A stretch of 64,000 nt of DNA, taken from contig JAJPHC010000044.1 of NCBI GenBank assembly GCA_021325515.1, positions 1-64,000 on the forward strand, written 5' to 3'. The notes under the pieces are model-generated. The model did no database searches and was not told the origin of the DNA. It saw only the letters and a list, made by a program, of their open reading frames with translations. Origin of the DNA: Acidobacteriota bacterium. Its GTDB lineage: Bacteria > Acidobacteriota > Thermoanaerobaculia > Gp7-AA8. The position numbers and the translations under genes were made by a program. This document shows, in pieces, positions 9,008 to 16,752 of the stretch (positions are counted from its first letter, which is position 1; each line of letters starts with the position of its first letter).

Positions 9008-9019
9008 GACCGTCCGGTC
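9008..9019. promoter_or_regulatory. Short palindrome upstream of the TonB receptor gene
   Basis: GACCGTCCGGTC (GACCG-TC-CGGTC) lies about 50 bases upstream of the receptor start codon, a plausible operator position. The palindrome resembles TetR-type operators in outline only; no regulator gene is adjacent. Confidence 0.25.
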
Positions 9020-9033
9020 AGTGAACAATCGGA

Positions 9034-9077
9034 GTTAAGTTGATTTTCCAGGTGTGACCCCCGAAAACCAACTTAAC
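9034..9077 (-). terminator. 15-bp inverted repeat spanning the era stop codon
   Basis: GTTAAGTTGATTTTC and GAAAACCAACTTAAC pair over 15 bp with one wobble, around a 14-base loop. One arm contains the era stop codon (9073-9075). Placement at the end of the era operon suggests a terminator or mRNA 3'-end stabiliser; there is no U-run. Confidence 0.55.
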
Positions 9078-9975
9078 GGATGGGCCATTCGAGGTCGCCG
9101 AGGAAGCGCTCGTCTTCGCGCCAGGAGGGATGGACGGAGACGTGGAGGTCGAGGAAGACCTTTGCACCCAGAATCGCTTCGAGCTCGAGACGCGATTCCG
9201 TTCCGATCTTCTTGATCATGTCGCCGCGCTTGCCGATCACGATCGGCTTCTGGGAATCGCGCTCCACATGAATCGTCGCCCAGATGCGAATCAGGTTCTT
9301 CTCTTCGTCTTCTTCGAAGCGCTCGACGGCGACGGCCGTCGTGTACGGGAGCTCGTCGCCGGTGTGGTGCAGCAGCTTCTCGCGCACGATCTCGCCGGCG
9401 AAGAATCGCTCCGGCTGCGTCGTGTAATCCTCCGCGGAGAATCGCGGCTCGCCCTCTTCCATGTTGCTGAAGAACAGCGACACGAGCTCGGCGACACCCT
9501 CGCCCGACGACGCCGAGATCGGAACGATCTCATCGAAGAGCTCGAAGCCCGAATAGCGCTCCATCACCGGCAGTAGCGCATGCTTCTTCTGCACGATGTC
9601 GACCTTGTTGAGGATCGCGAAGCGCTTCGTCTTCGTCTCGCGCAGCATGTCGATCACATACTGATCGCCTTTGCCGAACGGCTCCGCCGCATCCACGATC
9701 AGCGCGACGACATCCGCTTCGGTGAGACTGGAGCGGACGTGATCCATCATCCGCACGTTGAGCTTGTGCAGTGGTCGGTGAATCCCGGGCGTGTCGAGGA
9801 ACGCGAGCTGTCCCCGCTCTTCGTTCAGGATTCCGACGATCCGGTTGCGCGTCGTCTGCGGCTTCGCGGAGACGATCGACACCTTGTGCCCGAGGATGCG
9901 GTTGAGAAGCGTGGACTTGCCGGCGTTCGGGCGTCCTACGAGCGCCACGACGCCGAACCGCGGATTACTCCTCAT
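9073..9975 (-). CDS. era: GTPase Era
   Basis: 300 aa, the usual Era length. GTPase motifs are G1 GRPNAGKS (15-22), G2 region QTTRNRI, G3 DTPG, G4 NKVD and G5 SASSGEG; the C-terminal KH domain has GKRGDMIKKIG. Era binds the 3' end of 16S rRNA and assists 30S maturation, acting in the cytoplasm and at the membrane. The start overlaps the 3' end of the upstream CorC/HlyC-family gene by 11 bp, so the two are coupled, an order seen in many bacteria. Confidence 0.97.
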   Translation of the reverse strand: MRSNPRFGVVALVGRPNAGKSTLLNRILGHKVSIVSAKPQTTRNRIVGILNEERGQLAFLDTPGIHRPLHKLNVRMMDHVRSSLTEADVVALIVDAAEPFGKGDQYVIDMLRETKTKRFAILNKVDIVQKKHALLPVMERYSGFELFDEIVPISASSGEGVAELVSLFFSNMEEGEPRFSAEDYTTQPERFFAGEIVREKLLHHTGDELPYTTAVAVERFEEDEEKNLIRIWATIHVERDSQKPIVIGKRGDMIKKIGTESRLELEAILGAKVFLDLHVSVHPSWREDERFLGDLEWPIR

Positions 9976-11242
9976 CCGTCTCTTCCTTCCAGTCGGGATC
10001 CTTCGCCACTCTCACGCGATAGATCCTTCGCTTGTCCGCACGGTCCACTTCGAACGACCAGCCGTTCTTCTTCACCACGGCCCCTGCTTTCGGAATGCGT
10101 CCGAGAGTCGTGAAGATCATACCGGCAACGGTCTCGTAATCCTCGCCGGCGAGCTTCGCATCGAGCATCTCTTCCAGTGCATCGACGCGCAGCAGCCCAC
10201 TGACGAGATAGCGGTCATCGCCGAGATCGACGACGGTGGCTTCTTCGTCTTCGTGCTCGTCGGCGATCTCACCCACGATCTCCTCGACGATGTCTTCGAT
10301 GGTGATGATGCCGGCCGTGCCGCCGTACTCGTCTACGACGATCGCGACCTGCAGATGCTCGCTCTGGAATTCGCGCAGCAGATCGCTGACCTTCTTCGTC
10401 TCGGAGACGAAGTAAGGCGGCCGCGCGAGCTCGGAGACGGAGCGCGTCTCCCCTTTCAGGATCGCGTCGAAGATCTCCTTCACGTGAACGATTCCTGTGA
10501 TCTGATCGATCGACTCGGTGTAGATCGGAATGCGGGAGTACTTCGACTCGCTGAACATCCGCGCGATCTCATCGAGCGGCTTGCGCGCGTCGAACGCCTG
10601 CACGTCGATGCGCGGCGTCATCAGCTCCTTCGCCACGCGATCGCCGAAGTCGACGATCGACTGCAGCAGCTTCCCTTCGGATGCCTCGAGAATGCCCTCT
10701 TCCTCGCCAACGTCGATGTAGGCCTGCACTTCTTCGTCCGTGACCTCTTCGTCATCGTCTTCGTCGGCCACGTCGCGCTGCTGCTCGATGCGGTCGAAAA
10801 GCTGGCGCAGCGGAAAGAGCATCGGCCAGAAGACGTAATAGAAGAGATGGGTCAGCGGAATCAGCCGCAGCAGCAGCTTCTCGCTCAGATCCTCGGGGAA
10901 AAACGCGAGGACGAACTTCCAGACCATGACGACGATGATCCAGATCGCGGCGGTGCAGAGAAACGCCTCGATCAGCGGTCGCTGGTCCTCGAGCACGATC
11001 AGCGTGGCGCCGAATGCGAGGACGAGGGTGATCTGCAGCAGCGCGCCGCTGACCAGTTGGAAATTGCGCGGATCGTAAACGCTCCATCCGCCGCGCTCCT
11101 CCGCCTCGCTCCCCGACAGGCGCCGGAGGGCCACGGGACTGAGCTGCTGCACGAATGCACGGATGGCGTCGAAAATCAGAAACAGGATTCCGCAGAACGC
11201 GGCAAGGACGATCCAGACGGATTGTGAGCTACTACTTCCCAT
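9965..11242 (-). CDS. CNNM/CorC-HlyC family membrane protein with CBS pair
   Basis: 425 aa. The N-terminal membrane domain has helices near 8-28, 62-83, 90-112 and 122-145. An acidic linker (EDDDEEVTDEEVQAYI, about 160-175) precedes a CBS pair (about 200-325; RIPIYTESIDQITGIVHVKEI and VDEYGGTAGIITIEDIVEEIVG) and a C-terminal CorC/HlyC domain (about 335-415). Family members are linked to Mg2+/Co2+ efflux or tolerance; older hemolysin names are not supported here. It lies between a DUF4149-like gene (18 bp upstream) and era (11-bp overlap). A TAGAAT hexamer 15 bases before the ATG is a candidate -10. Confidence 0.88.
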   Translation of the reverse strand: MGSSSSQSVWIVLAAFCGILFLIFDAIRAFVQQLSPVALRRLSGSEAEERGGWSVYDPRNFQLVSGALLQITLVLAFGATLIVLEDQRPLIEAFLCTAAIWIIVVMVWKFVLAFFPEDLSEKLLLRLIPLTHLFYYVFWPMLFPLRQLFDRIEQQRDVADEDDDEEVTDEEVQAYIDVGEEEGILEASEGKLLQSIVDFGDRVAKELMTPRIDVQAFDARKPLDEIARMFSESKYSRIPIYTESIDQITGIVHVKEIFDAILKGETRSVSELARPPYFVSETKKVSDLLREFQSEHLQVAIVVDEYGGTAGIITIEDIVEEIVGEIADEHEDEEATVVDLGDDRYLVSGLLRVDALEEMLDAKLAGEDYETVAGMIFTTLGRIPKAGAVVKKNGWSFEVDRADKRRIYRVRVAKDPDWKEETDEE

Positions 11243-11260
11243 GTCGAATGAGGGCGGATT

Positions 11261-11728
11261 CTAGCTCAACAGCAGGGCGGCCAACGCCGCGACGAGCCCG
11301 ATCTTCATCAGCGCCTCCGAGCGGCGATGCAGCCTCATGAACGTGATACGCACCGGGTCGTCTTCTGCAGAGTCCGGGCCCGGACGCGTTGCGGCCATGG
11401 CGGGCTCGAGAGCGAGGAGCTCATAGAAGACGATCGCCGCCATCGCCGCGAGCGCCACCCAGCGCACCGCGATCCACGGCGAGGCCGCGTGCGATTCCAG
11501 ACGCCACTGCTTGAATCCGGCCGCCGCGATTGCGACGAGCACTGCCCCGAGGCGGAGCCGGGCGAAGCGGCGGAGGATCGGACCGAACAGCCCTCCCGCC
11601 TGATGCCGCGGCAGCGAACGGAATAGAACAGGCGCGACAAGCGCTCCGAGTACCAGGCCGCCACCAAGCCAGATGGTGAGGCCGAGCAGATAAAACGTTC
11701 TGGTCACGATATACAGCCAGTTCGGCAT
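11261..11728 (-). CDS. DUF4149-like (TMEM205-type) small membrane protein
   Basis: 155 aa with about four hydrophobic segments (6-32, 52-70, 83-105, 135-154). The N-terminal pattern FYLLGLTIWLGGGLVLGALVAPVLF is characteristic of the DUF4149/TMEM205 group. Function unknown. It is first in a row with the CorC/HlyC-family gene and era. Its start is only 21 bases from that of a divergent secreted-protein gene, leaving no room for separate classical promoters. Confidence 0.72.
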   Translation of the reverse strand: MPNWLYIVTRTFYLLGLTIWLGGGLVLGALVAPVLFRSLPRHQAGGLFGPILRRFARLRLGAVLVAIAAAGFKQWRLESHAASPWIAVRWVALAAMAAIVFYELLALEPAMAATRPGPDSAEDDPVRITFMRLHRRSEALMKIGLVAALAALLLS

Positions 11729-11749
11729 AATGGATTTACGTTATCACCC

Positions 11750-12409
11750 ATGGTCACTCTTCTGCTTCTGACCGTTTTGTCCCTCCCGCCGCAAACCCAG
11801 ACGCTCATTCTTCGGAGCGGGACCTCCATCCCCGTCGAAGGCCCCATCACGGAGAAGGATGGCCGCGTCGTCTTTCGCCCCAAAGGCGGGCAGCTTTACT
11901 CGCTGCCGGCCGGGGAGATTGATGCCGAAGCGACGCGGGCGCTCGCGCTGCAGCCGCCGCCACCCGCCGAGGATCCGAAGAAGAAGCTGAAGGTGAGCGC
12001 GGCGGAGCGGCAGCGCCTTCTGAAAGAGCTCGAGAACAATCACAACGGAACGCCGGCCGGCCTTCCCCAACCACCCGCTGCACCCGCCTCCCGCGACGAG
12101 TCCTCGCAGCAATCGCGCGAGGAATGGCAGTGGCGGAAGGAAGCCCGCGGCTACGACGAGGCGGTCACGCGCGCAAAGGAAAATCTCTCACTGCTCGAGC
12201 AGCGCGTCCAGCAATTGCGCAGCGAGATTCGTTCCCTGATCACCCTCGGCTACAAGCCGAACCAGTTCTCCTACCAGACGACGGAACTGCAGACGACCGC
12301 AGACCAGATCCCCTACGCGCAACTCGAAGTCACCCGCGCAGAACGCGCGAGAGAAGAATTTCGGGAAGATGCGAGAAGACAGGGAATTCTGCCGGGATGG
12401 CTGCGGTGA
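11750..12409 (+). CDS. Hypothetical secreted protein with C-terminal coiled coil
   Basis: 219 aa. N-terminal hydrophobic stretch MVTLLLLTVLSLPPQT looks like a short signal. A small beta-rich module follows (LILRSGTSIPVEGPITEKDGRVVFRPKGGQLYSLPAGEIDAE reads as one beta-hairpin unit, residues about 18-60). Then comes a Pro/Ala/Gln-rich linker (64-120) and an alpha-helical segment with heptad character (about 125-175, KENLSLLEQRVQQLRSEIRS). The N-terminal module resembles that of the secreted protein at 30562, suggesting a shared exported domain. It is followed by a family-B palindromic repeat and is convergent with the oxidoreductase gene. Function unknown. Confidence 0.7.
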   Translation: MVTLLLLTVLSLPPQTQTLILRSGTSIPVEGPITEKDGRVVFRPKGGQLYSLPAGEIDAEATRALALQPPPPAEDPKKKLKVSAAERQRLLKELENNHNGTPAGLPQPPAAPASRDESSQQSREEWQWRKEARGYDEAVTRAKENLSLLEQRVQQLRSEIRSLITLGYKPNQFSYQTTELQTTADQIPYAQLEVTRAERAREEFREDARRQGILPGWLR

Positions 12410-12414
12410 GGATG

Positions 12415-12511
12415 GATGGGACTATGGGACCTATAGGACCTATGGGACCAATGGGCGGACAACGAGGCACCACCTATAGGTCCCATAGGTCCTATAGGTC
12501 CCATACTCCCA
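12415..12511. repeat. Palindromic 9-bp-period array, GATGGGACN type (family B, copy 1)
   Basis: Tandem 9-mers of the form TATGGGACC/TATAGGACC are followed, after a 29-base loop, by their reverse complement. A perfect 27-bp stem pairs 12423-12449 with 12479-12505. It fills the whole gap between two convergent genes (stops at 12409 and 12513), so it probably acts as a two-way terminator. Related copies are at 51109, 54253 and 60371. Confidence 0.9.
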
Positions 12512-12512
12512 T

Positions 12513-13163
12513 TCAAACCGGCTCGGGTCCGAAGGTCTCGCTGATCACTTCCTCCACTCCCACCTCTTCCAGCGCTCTTCGTACGCGCTCGAGGAACCGG
12601 TCGAAGCCGCAGGCCATCACGGTTCCATCGGCGATGATCCGCTTGTTGCGCTCGATGAGTGTCTCGATCCGGCCGCTCTCGTGCACGATCGCGCCGCTGC
12701 GCGCGAGCGGATCGAAGTCGGCGGCGTAGAGGATGTAGCGGCGATCGGGCTCGTAGAGGACGAAGATGCGCCGCGGGTCCTTGCGCGCCAGCATGTGCAG
12801 GACGATGCTGCGGACCGGCGCGATGCCGGTGTCGCCCGCGATCAGGATCACGTCGCGATCGCTCTCTTCCGGCAGGAGGAAGCTTCCGTAGGGACCGTCG
12901 ACGGTGATCGGCGCCCCCTGCTGCAGCCGCGACAGCGCCTCGCCGCCTTTTCCCGGACCAACTCTAACGCAGAGCTGCAGCGCCTGCGGCCGCTCCGGAG
13001 CCGATGCGATCGTGTACGCGCGCGAGACGCCTTCCGGAAACCGGAAGTTCACCCACTGTCCCGGCATGAAGGCGAGGCCGTCGCCGTCGAACGAAATCGT
13101 CAACTGCAGCACGTTCGGCGCGAGCGTCTCGATCTCGGTGACGGTAGCGGCGCGACTGCCCAC
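12513..13163 (-). CDS. FAD/NAD(P)-binding oxidoreductase (ferredoxin-reductase type)
   Basis: 216 aa from GTG 13163, 4 bases after the def stop codon; a longer ORF to 13280 would run through def and lacks family sequence. Motifs: FAD-binding SRAYTIASAP (RxYS/T type), GPYGSFLLP, NAD-binding LIAGDTGIAPVRSIVLHML, and the C-terminal ending SETFGPEPV. No Fe-S or heme domain is attached, so it resembles stand-alone flavin reductases or an electron-transfer module. It is last in the cNMP/TPR-def operon. Electron partner unknown. Confidence 0.78.
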   Translation of the reverse strand: MGSRAATVTEIETLAPNVLQLTISFDGDGLAFMPGQWVNFRFPEGVSRAYTIASAPERPQALQLCVRVGPGKGGEALSRLQQGAPITVDGPYGSFLLPEESDRDVILIAGDTGIAPVRSIVLHMLARKDPRRIFVLYEPDRRYILYAADFDPLARSGAIVHESGRIETLIERNKRIIADGTVMACGFDRFLERVRRALEEVGVEEVISETFGPEPV

Positions 13164-13167
13164 GGTA

Positions 13168-13683
13168 TCAGCCCCACATGCCCGACTTGGCCAGCTTCGC
13201 AATCTTCCTGATGATGCGGTCCTTCTTGAAACCGCGGAGGTGATCGACGAACAGGGTCCCGTTGAGATGGTCGATCTCATGGCACATCGCGCGCGCCATC
13301 AGGCCGTCACCCCACATCTCGCGCTCCACACCGTTGCGGTCCTGATAGCGCAGCTTGACGCGCTCCGGACGAGTGACCACCTCGACGAAGTCGGGAATCG
13401 ACAGACATCCCTCCTCCTCGGTGATCTCCCCTTCCGCTTCGATGATTTCCGGATTGATGAAGACGTGCAGCTCTTCAGGCCGCTTGCCGACCGAAAGATC
13501 GATCAGCATCAGCCGCAGCGAAACGCCGACCTGATTCGCGGCGAGACCGACACCCGGCGCCGCGTACATCGTGTCGACCATGTCTTCGATCAACTGCTGC
13601 AGCGACTCGTTGATCTCCGTCACCGGCTCGGCCGGCTTGCGGAGAACGTCATCGCCATACTTTCGAATCGGGAGAACCGCCAC
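13168..13683 (-). CDS. def: Peptide deformylase
   Basis: 171 aa from a GTG start. It has all three catalytic motifs: GVGLAANQ (44-51), EGCLS (91-95, Cys93 metal ligand) and HEIDH (135-139). It removes the formyl group from N-terminal Met of nascent proteins. The usual partner fmt is not adjacent; instead it sits between a TPR/cNMP protein (6 bp upstream) and a flavin oxidoreductase (4 bp downstream). GAGAGG 11 bases before the GTG could serve as Shine-Dalgarno. Confidence 0.96.
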   Translation of the reverse strand: MAVLPIRKYGDDVLRKPAEPVTEINESLQQLIEDMVDTMYAAPGVGLAANQVGVSLRLMLIDLSVGKRPEELHVFINPEIIEAEGEITEEEGCLSIPDFVEVVTRPERVKLRYQDRNGVEREMWGDGLMARAMCHEIDHLNGTLFVDHLRGFKKDRIIRKIAKLAKSGMWG

Positions 13684-13689
13684 GAGTCT

Positions 13690-14451
13690 TCAGCCTCTCT
13701 TCTTCAGGTTTTCAATCATGGCTTCGACGGTGTGCTTCGCCCTCTTCTTGTAGAAGTCGTCGAGCACACGCCGGATGCCGGGGTGTTTCGCCAGCGCGCC
13801 GTCGAGCTTTTCCTTGTCGAGGCGAAGCAGCTCAGTCGATCGCGATGCCGTGATCGTCGCCGTGCGCGGCTTGCCCGTAAGAACGCTGACTTCCCCAAAA
13901 AAATCCCCTTCGCCGAGCTTGGCGAGGTAGACGCTGCCACTGTTACCCGTGCCGCGCGTGTAAACCTTCACTTCGCCGCTCACGATGACGTACATCGCCG
14001 AGCCCGGCTCGCCCTCGCTGATGATCACCGCGCCTTCGTCGAACTGCTCGAGGTCCATCTCCTTGACGAGAGCCTCGCGTTCGTCGGCGGTCAGCACTTC
14101 GAAGAGCGGGCTGCGGGGAACCGTGCGCTCGAAGAGCGGCTCGCTCTTGCCGGCCACAGGCTCGGGAGCGGCGGGCTGTTGTGCGGCGAGCTGCTGCTGT
14201 ACTTTTTCAGCCTTTTTGCGCACCGCGATTGCCTGGACCGTAAGGCCGTTGTCGTCGTAGTACTTCGCGGTCGCCTCGTATTGCGTCGAGGCTTCATTCA
14301 GATCGCCCGCGCCTGCCAGTGCGTCGGCGTATTGAAGGCGAATGCGTGGATTGGAGGGGTACTTCTCATGCTCGCGCTTCAGGAGAGGAACCGCGCGCGC
14401 ATACTCTTTCTTGGCCAGCAGTGTGGCGCCGGATTCGGTTTCTTCGGCCAT
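13690..14451 (-). CDS. TPR plus cyclic nucleotide-binding domain protein
   Basis: 253 aa. Residues 1-90 form TPR-like helices (EYARAVPLLKREHEKYPSNP, NEASTQYEATAKYYDDNG), followed by an Ala/Gln/Pro linker. A cNMP-binding beta-barrel spans about 112-235: GAVIISEGEPGSAMYVIVSGEVKVY, GDFFGEVSVLTGKPRTATITA. The phosphate-binding cassette (FGEVSVLTGKPRTATI) is well preserved, so ligand binding is plausible. There is no DNA-binding helix-turn-helix, unlike CRP/FNR; it is probably a cytoplasmic sensor or scaffold. First gene of the def operon. A TGTTATCGT extended -10-like sequence ends 9 bases before the ATG, suggesting a leaderless mRNA. Confidence 0.8.
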   Translation of the reverse strand: MAEETESGATLLAKKEYARAVPLLKREHEKYPSNPRIRLQYADALAGAGDLNEASTQYEATAKYYDDNGLTVQAIAVRKKAEKVQQQLAAQQPAAPEPVAGKSEPLFERTVPRSPLFEVLTADEREALVKEMDLEQFDEGAVIISEGEPGSAMYVIVSGEVKVYTRGTGNSGSVYLAKLGEGDFFGEVSVLTGKPRTATITASRSTELLRLDKEKLDGALAKHPGIRRVLDDFYKKRAKHTVEAMIENLKKRG

Positions 14452-14479
14452 GGGAAAGCAACGATAACAGAATCAGGCG

Positions 14480-14504
14480 GCACGCAGCAGGCAGCAGCCA
14501 GCGG
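14480..14504. repeat. GGCAGCAGGCAGCAG micro-repeat (family G), intergenic copy
   Basis: GCACGCAGCAGGCAGCAGCC lies in the gap between the cNMP gene and the cpoB-like gene. Related stretches occur at 27808, 36156, 45545, 45611, 46967, 52208, 63841 and 63903, some inside genes. Confidence 0.5.
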
Positions 14505-14530
14505 GTCAATCAGCGTCTCAAAACCGCTGT

Positions 14531-15262
14531 CTAAAACTTGATTCGCTCGAGCGCCTGCTTCGCCGATGCGGCCGGAGTCGAGTAGGGATAGCGCTTGATG
14601 CACTCTTCGAATGCCTGCCTCGCGAGTTGCAGGTCTCCGCTCTTCTCGAGCGCGATCCCGATCTTGTAGGCAGCGTCGGGCGCCTTGTTCTGATCGCCGT
14701 ACTCGGAGATGACGCGGCGGAAGAACTTGATCGCATTCGTGTAGTCGTTCTGCGCGAAGAACGTCTCGCCGATCCAGTAGAGCGCGTTGTCCGCAAGCTC
14801 GCCGCCCGGATCCGCATCGAATACTTTTTGAAATCCGGCGCGCGACTCGGGCAGCTTCCCGCGCCCATACAGCATCAGCGCCGCGCGATAGTCTTCCGCG
14901 ATCTGCGCTCCGACGATCGCCCGCGATACGCGCGGCTCGGCCGGCACGGGAGCCGGTGCGGCATGTTCGGCAGGCGGAGCCGGCTGCCGCTCCGCATGTT
15001 CGGCAGGCGCAGTCGCCGGCGCCTGCCGTTCCAGCTCGACGCGCGCGAGGCGATCGCTCATGACGTCGAGACGCTCGAGCATCTCCGTCATCGCGGTCTG
15101 CATCTCCGTCAGCCGCTGTTCGACCGAAGGTCCGGGAGGGGGCGGCGTCGGGACATCGTCTTCGCGCGCCGTCTGCGACGAGGCGCAACCGGAGGCGACG
15201 GCGATCATCGCCATCACCACGAGCCCGCGGGCCCGCGCAACCACGCTCCCGTCTTTCATCAT
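14531..15262 (-). CDS. CpoB/YbgF-like TPR lipoprotein (paralog 1)
   Basis: 243 aa. Lipoprotein signal with lipobox VASGC (about residues 21-25). A predicted coiled-coil segment follows (EQRLTEMQTAMTEMLERLDVMSDRLARVELE, about 45-75), then a Pro/Ala/Glu linker and C-terminal TPRs (about 120-240) with ADNALYWIGETFFAQNDYTNAIKFFRRVISEYGDQNKAPDAAYKIG, which matches YbgF/CpoB. CpoB coordinates Tol-Pal with cell-wall synthesis during constriction. This copy is outside the tol operon and overlaps bamD by 4 bp; a second copy closes the tol operon at 49454. Its specific partner may be the Bam machinery. Confidence 0.84.
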   Translation of the reverse strand: MMKDGSVVARARGLVVMAMIAVASGCASSQTAREDDVPTPPPPGPSVEQRLTEMQTAMTEMLERLDVMSDRLARVELERQAPATAPAEHAERQPAPPAEHAAPAPVPAEPRVSRAIVGAQIAEDYRAALMLYGRGKLPESRAGFQKVFDADPGGELADNALYWIGETFFAQNDYTNAIKFFRRVISEYGDQNKAPDAAYKIGIALEKSGDLQLARQAFEECIKRYPYSTPAASAKQALERIKF

Positions 15263-16050
15263 GCCTTCAGGTCATTCAGCTTGTGGCGCGCCTTGCCCGC
15301 GTACTCGCTGTTCGGAAACTCCGCCAGCACTCGCTCGAAATACAACCGCGCTTCGGCGTTGCGGCCGAGTCCCGAGAGCGCGGTGCCGAGGTCGAAGAAG
15401 ACGGCGTCGCGCCCCGAGTAGTTCGGATACTGATCGACGATCGAGTTCAGACGCTGCAGCGCTGCGTTGAAGCTGTGCCGCTTCATGTAATAGCGCGCGA
15501 TGATGTGATCGTGCTTCGCCAGGCGATCGAGCACGTCCTTCAGCTTCGCATCCGCTTCCGGACGGAGTGAGCTCTTCGGATAGGCGCGGATCATGTCGTT
15601 GAACTTCTCCAGCGCCTCCTTCGTCTTCTGCTGATCGCGATCGGGCTTCTCCATCTGCTTGTAGGAGACCATCGCGATCTGCAGCATCGCGTAGTCGCCG
15701 CGATCGCTCGTCGGGTAGCGGTTGATGAAGTCGCGGTACTTGTACTGCGCCTCGACGAGATTCACCGGATCGCCCTGTTGGAAGTACGTGTCGGCAACGC
15801 GCAGCAGCGCGCGGCGGCCGAGGGGATCGTTGGGAAAATTCTCGTAGACGTAGGAGTAGTAGGAGCGCGCTTTCTGCCAGCGCTTCTTCGCGAAGAAGGC
15901 CTCCCCCTTCTCGAACAGTTGTTCTTTCGTGAGGTTCACGAACTCCGGGTTCACCACGACGACGCGCTTCGGCGTCCGGGCGCCGTGATGGCAGGCCGCG
16001 AGAGCCACGACGACGACCGCAGCCAATGCAAGATTCCGACGGAAATTCAA
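15259..16050 (-). CDS. bamD: Outer-membrane assembly lipoprotein BamD
   Basis: 263 aa. The start is a TTG at 16050, supported by a perfect AGGAGG six bases upstream; no ATG is available. The lipobox is VALAAC (about Cys20). Five TPRs follow, with the BamD-type YYSYVYENFPNDPLGRRALLRVADTYFQQGD and AQYKYRDFINRYPTSDRGDYAMLQIAMVSYKQM. BamD is the essential lipoprotein of the BAM complex that inserts outer-membrane barrels. The ribosome-binding site overlaps the rpe stop codon, and the 3' end overlaps the cpoB-like gene by 4 bp, so expression is tightly coupled in the lon-PASTA-rpe-bamD-cpoB operon. Confidence 0.9.
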   Translation of the reverse strand: MNFRRNLALAAVVVVALAACHHGARTPKRVVVVNPEFVNLTKEQLFEKGEAFFAKKRWQKARSYYSYVYENFPNDPLGRRALLRVADTYFQQGDPVNLVEAQYKYRDFINRYPTSDRGDYAMLQIAMVSYKQMEKPDRDQQKTKEALEKFNDMIRAYPKSSLRPEADAKLKDVLDRLAKHDHIIARYYMKRHSFNAALQRLNSIVDQYPNYSGRDAVFFDLGTALSGLGRNAEARLYFERVLAEFPNSEYAGKARHKLNDLKA

Positions 16051-16060
16051 AAAAAGCCTC

Positions 16061-16723
16061 CTAGGTGTTCAGCACCGAAACAGCAGTCCGGATCGATTGC
16101 ATTGCAGCCGCCCGGTCCTTCCTGCCGAAAATCGCAGATCCCGCCACGAGAATGCGGGCTCCCGCCGAAACGACGAGCGGCGCGGTCGTTTCATCGATCC
16201 CGCCATCCACCTCGATTTCAACGGACAGACCCCTCTCCCGGACCATCTGCGAGATATGACGAATCTTGGGCACAACAGGTTCGATGAATCTTTGCCCACC
16301 GAATCCGGGGTTCACCGACATGACGAGAACGAAGTCGCAGAACTCGATGGCCGTGGCCAGCGCTTCCGCCGGCGTCGCGGGATTGACCGCGATGCCCGCC
16401 TTGGCGCCGCCGTCACGAATCATCTGCAGCGCGCGCTGAAGATGCGGCTCGGTCTCGTAGTGGACGGAGATCATCTGCGCGCCGGCCGCAAGGAACGCGT
16501 CGATGTAACGCTGCGGCTCGGAGATCATGAGATGGCAGTCGAAGAGCAGCTTCGAGTGCGCGCGGCACGCCTTTACGATCGCCGGCCCGATCGTGAGGTT
16601 CGGCACGAAATGGCCGTCCATCACATCGAGATGAAGAACGTCCGCGCCGCTCTCGATGGTGGCGATTTCCTCCGCCAGCTTCGAGAAGTCGGCGGAAAGC
16701 AGTGATGGTGCGATCTTGATCAT
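16061..16723 (-). CDS. rpe: Ribulose-phosphate 3-epimerase
   Basis: 220 aa from ATG 16723, the usual length; a TTG 15 bases upstream would add five residues. TIM-barrel signatures are IAPSLLSADF (4-13), DVMDGHFVPN with the metal/catalytic Asp and His, FDCHLM, VMSVNPGFGGQRF and EVDGGI (catalytic Asp). It interconverts ribulose 5-phosphate and xylulose 5-phosphate in the pentose phosphate pathway. Its stop codon lies within the bamD Shine-Dalgarno region 10 bp before the bamD start. Confidence 0.96.
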   Translation of the reverse strand: MIKIAPSLLSADFSKLAEEIATIESGADVLHLDVMDGHFVPNLTIGPAIVKACRAHSKLLFDCHLMISEPQRYIDAFLAAGAQMISVHYETEPHLQRALQMIRDGGAKAGIAVNPATPAEALATAIEFCDFVLVMSVNPGFGGQRFIEPVVPKIRHISQMVRERGLSVEIEVDGGIDETTAPLVVSAGARILVAGSAIFGRKDRAAAMQSIRTAVSVLNT

Positions 16724-16752
16724 GGATGTGGACGGCAAGCTGAGAGCTTGTC

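Noticed and set aside
12415-12511. CRISPR array
   Set aside because: Units are 9 bp with no spacers, and the second half is the reverse complement of the first. No cas genes in the window.
12313-12516. Collagen-like peptide MGPMGPIGPMG from the palindromic arrays
   Set aside because: It is only the translation of the 9-bp DNA repeat, appears on both strands, and lies between genes; no start signals.
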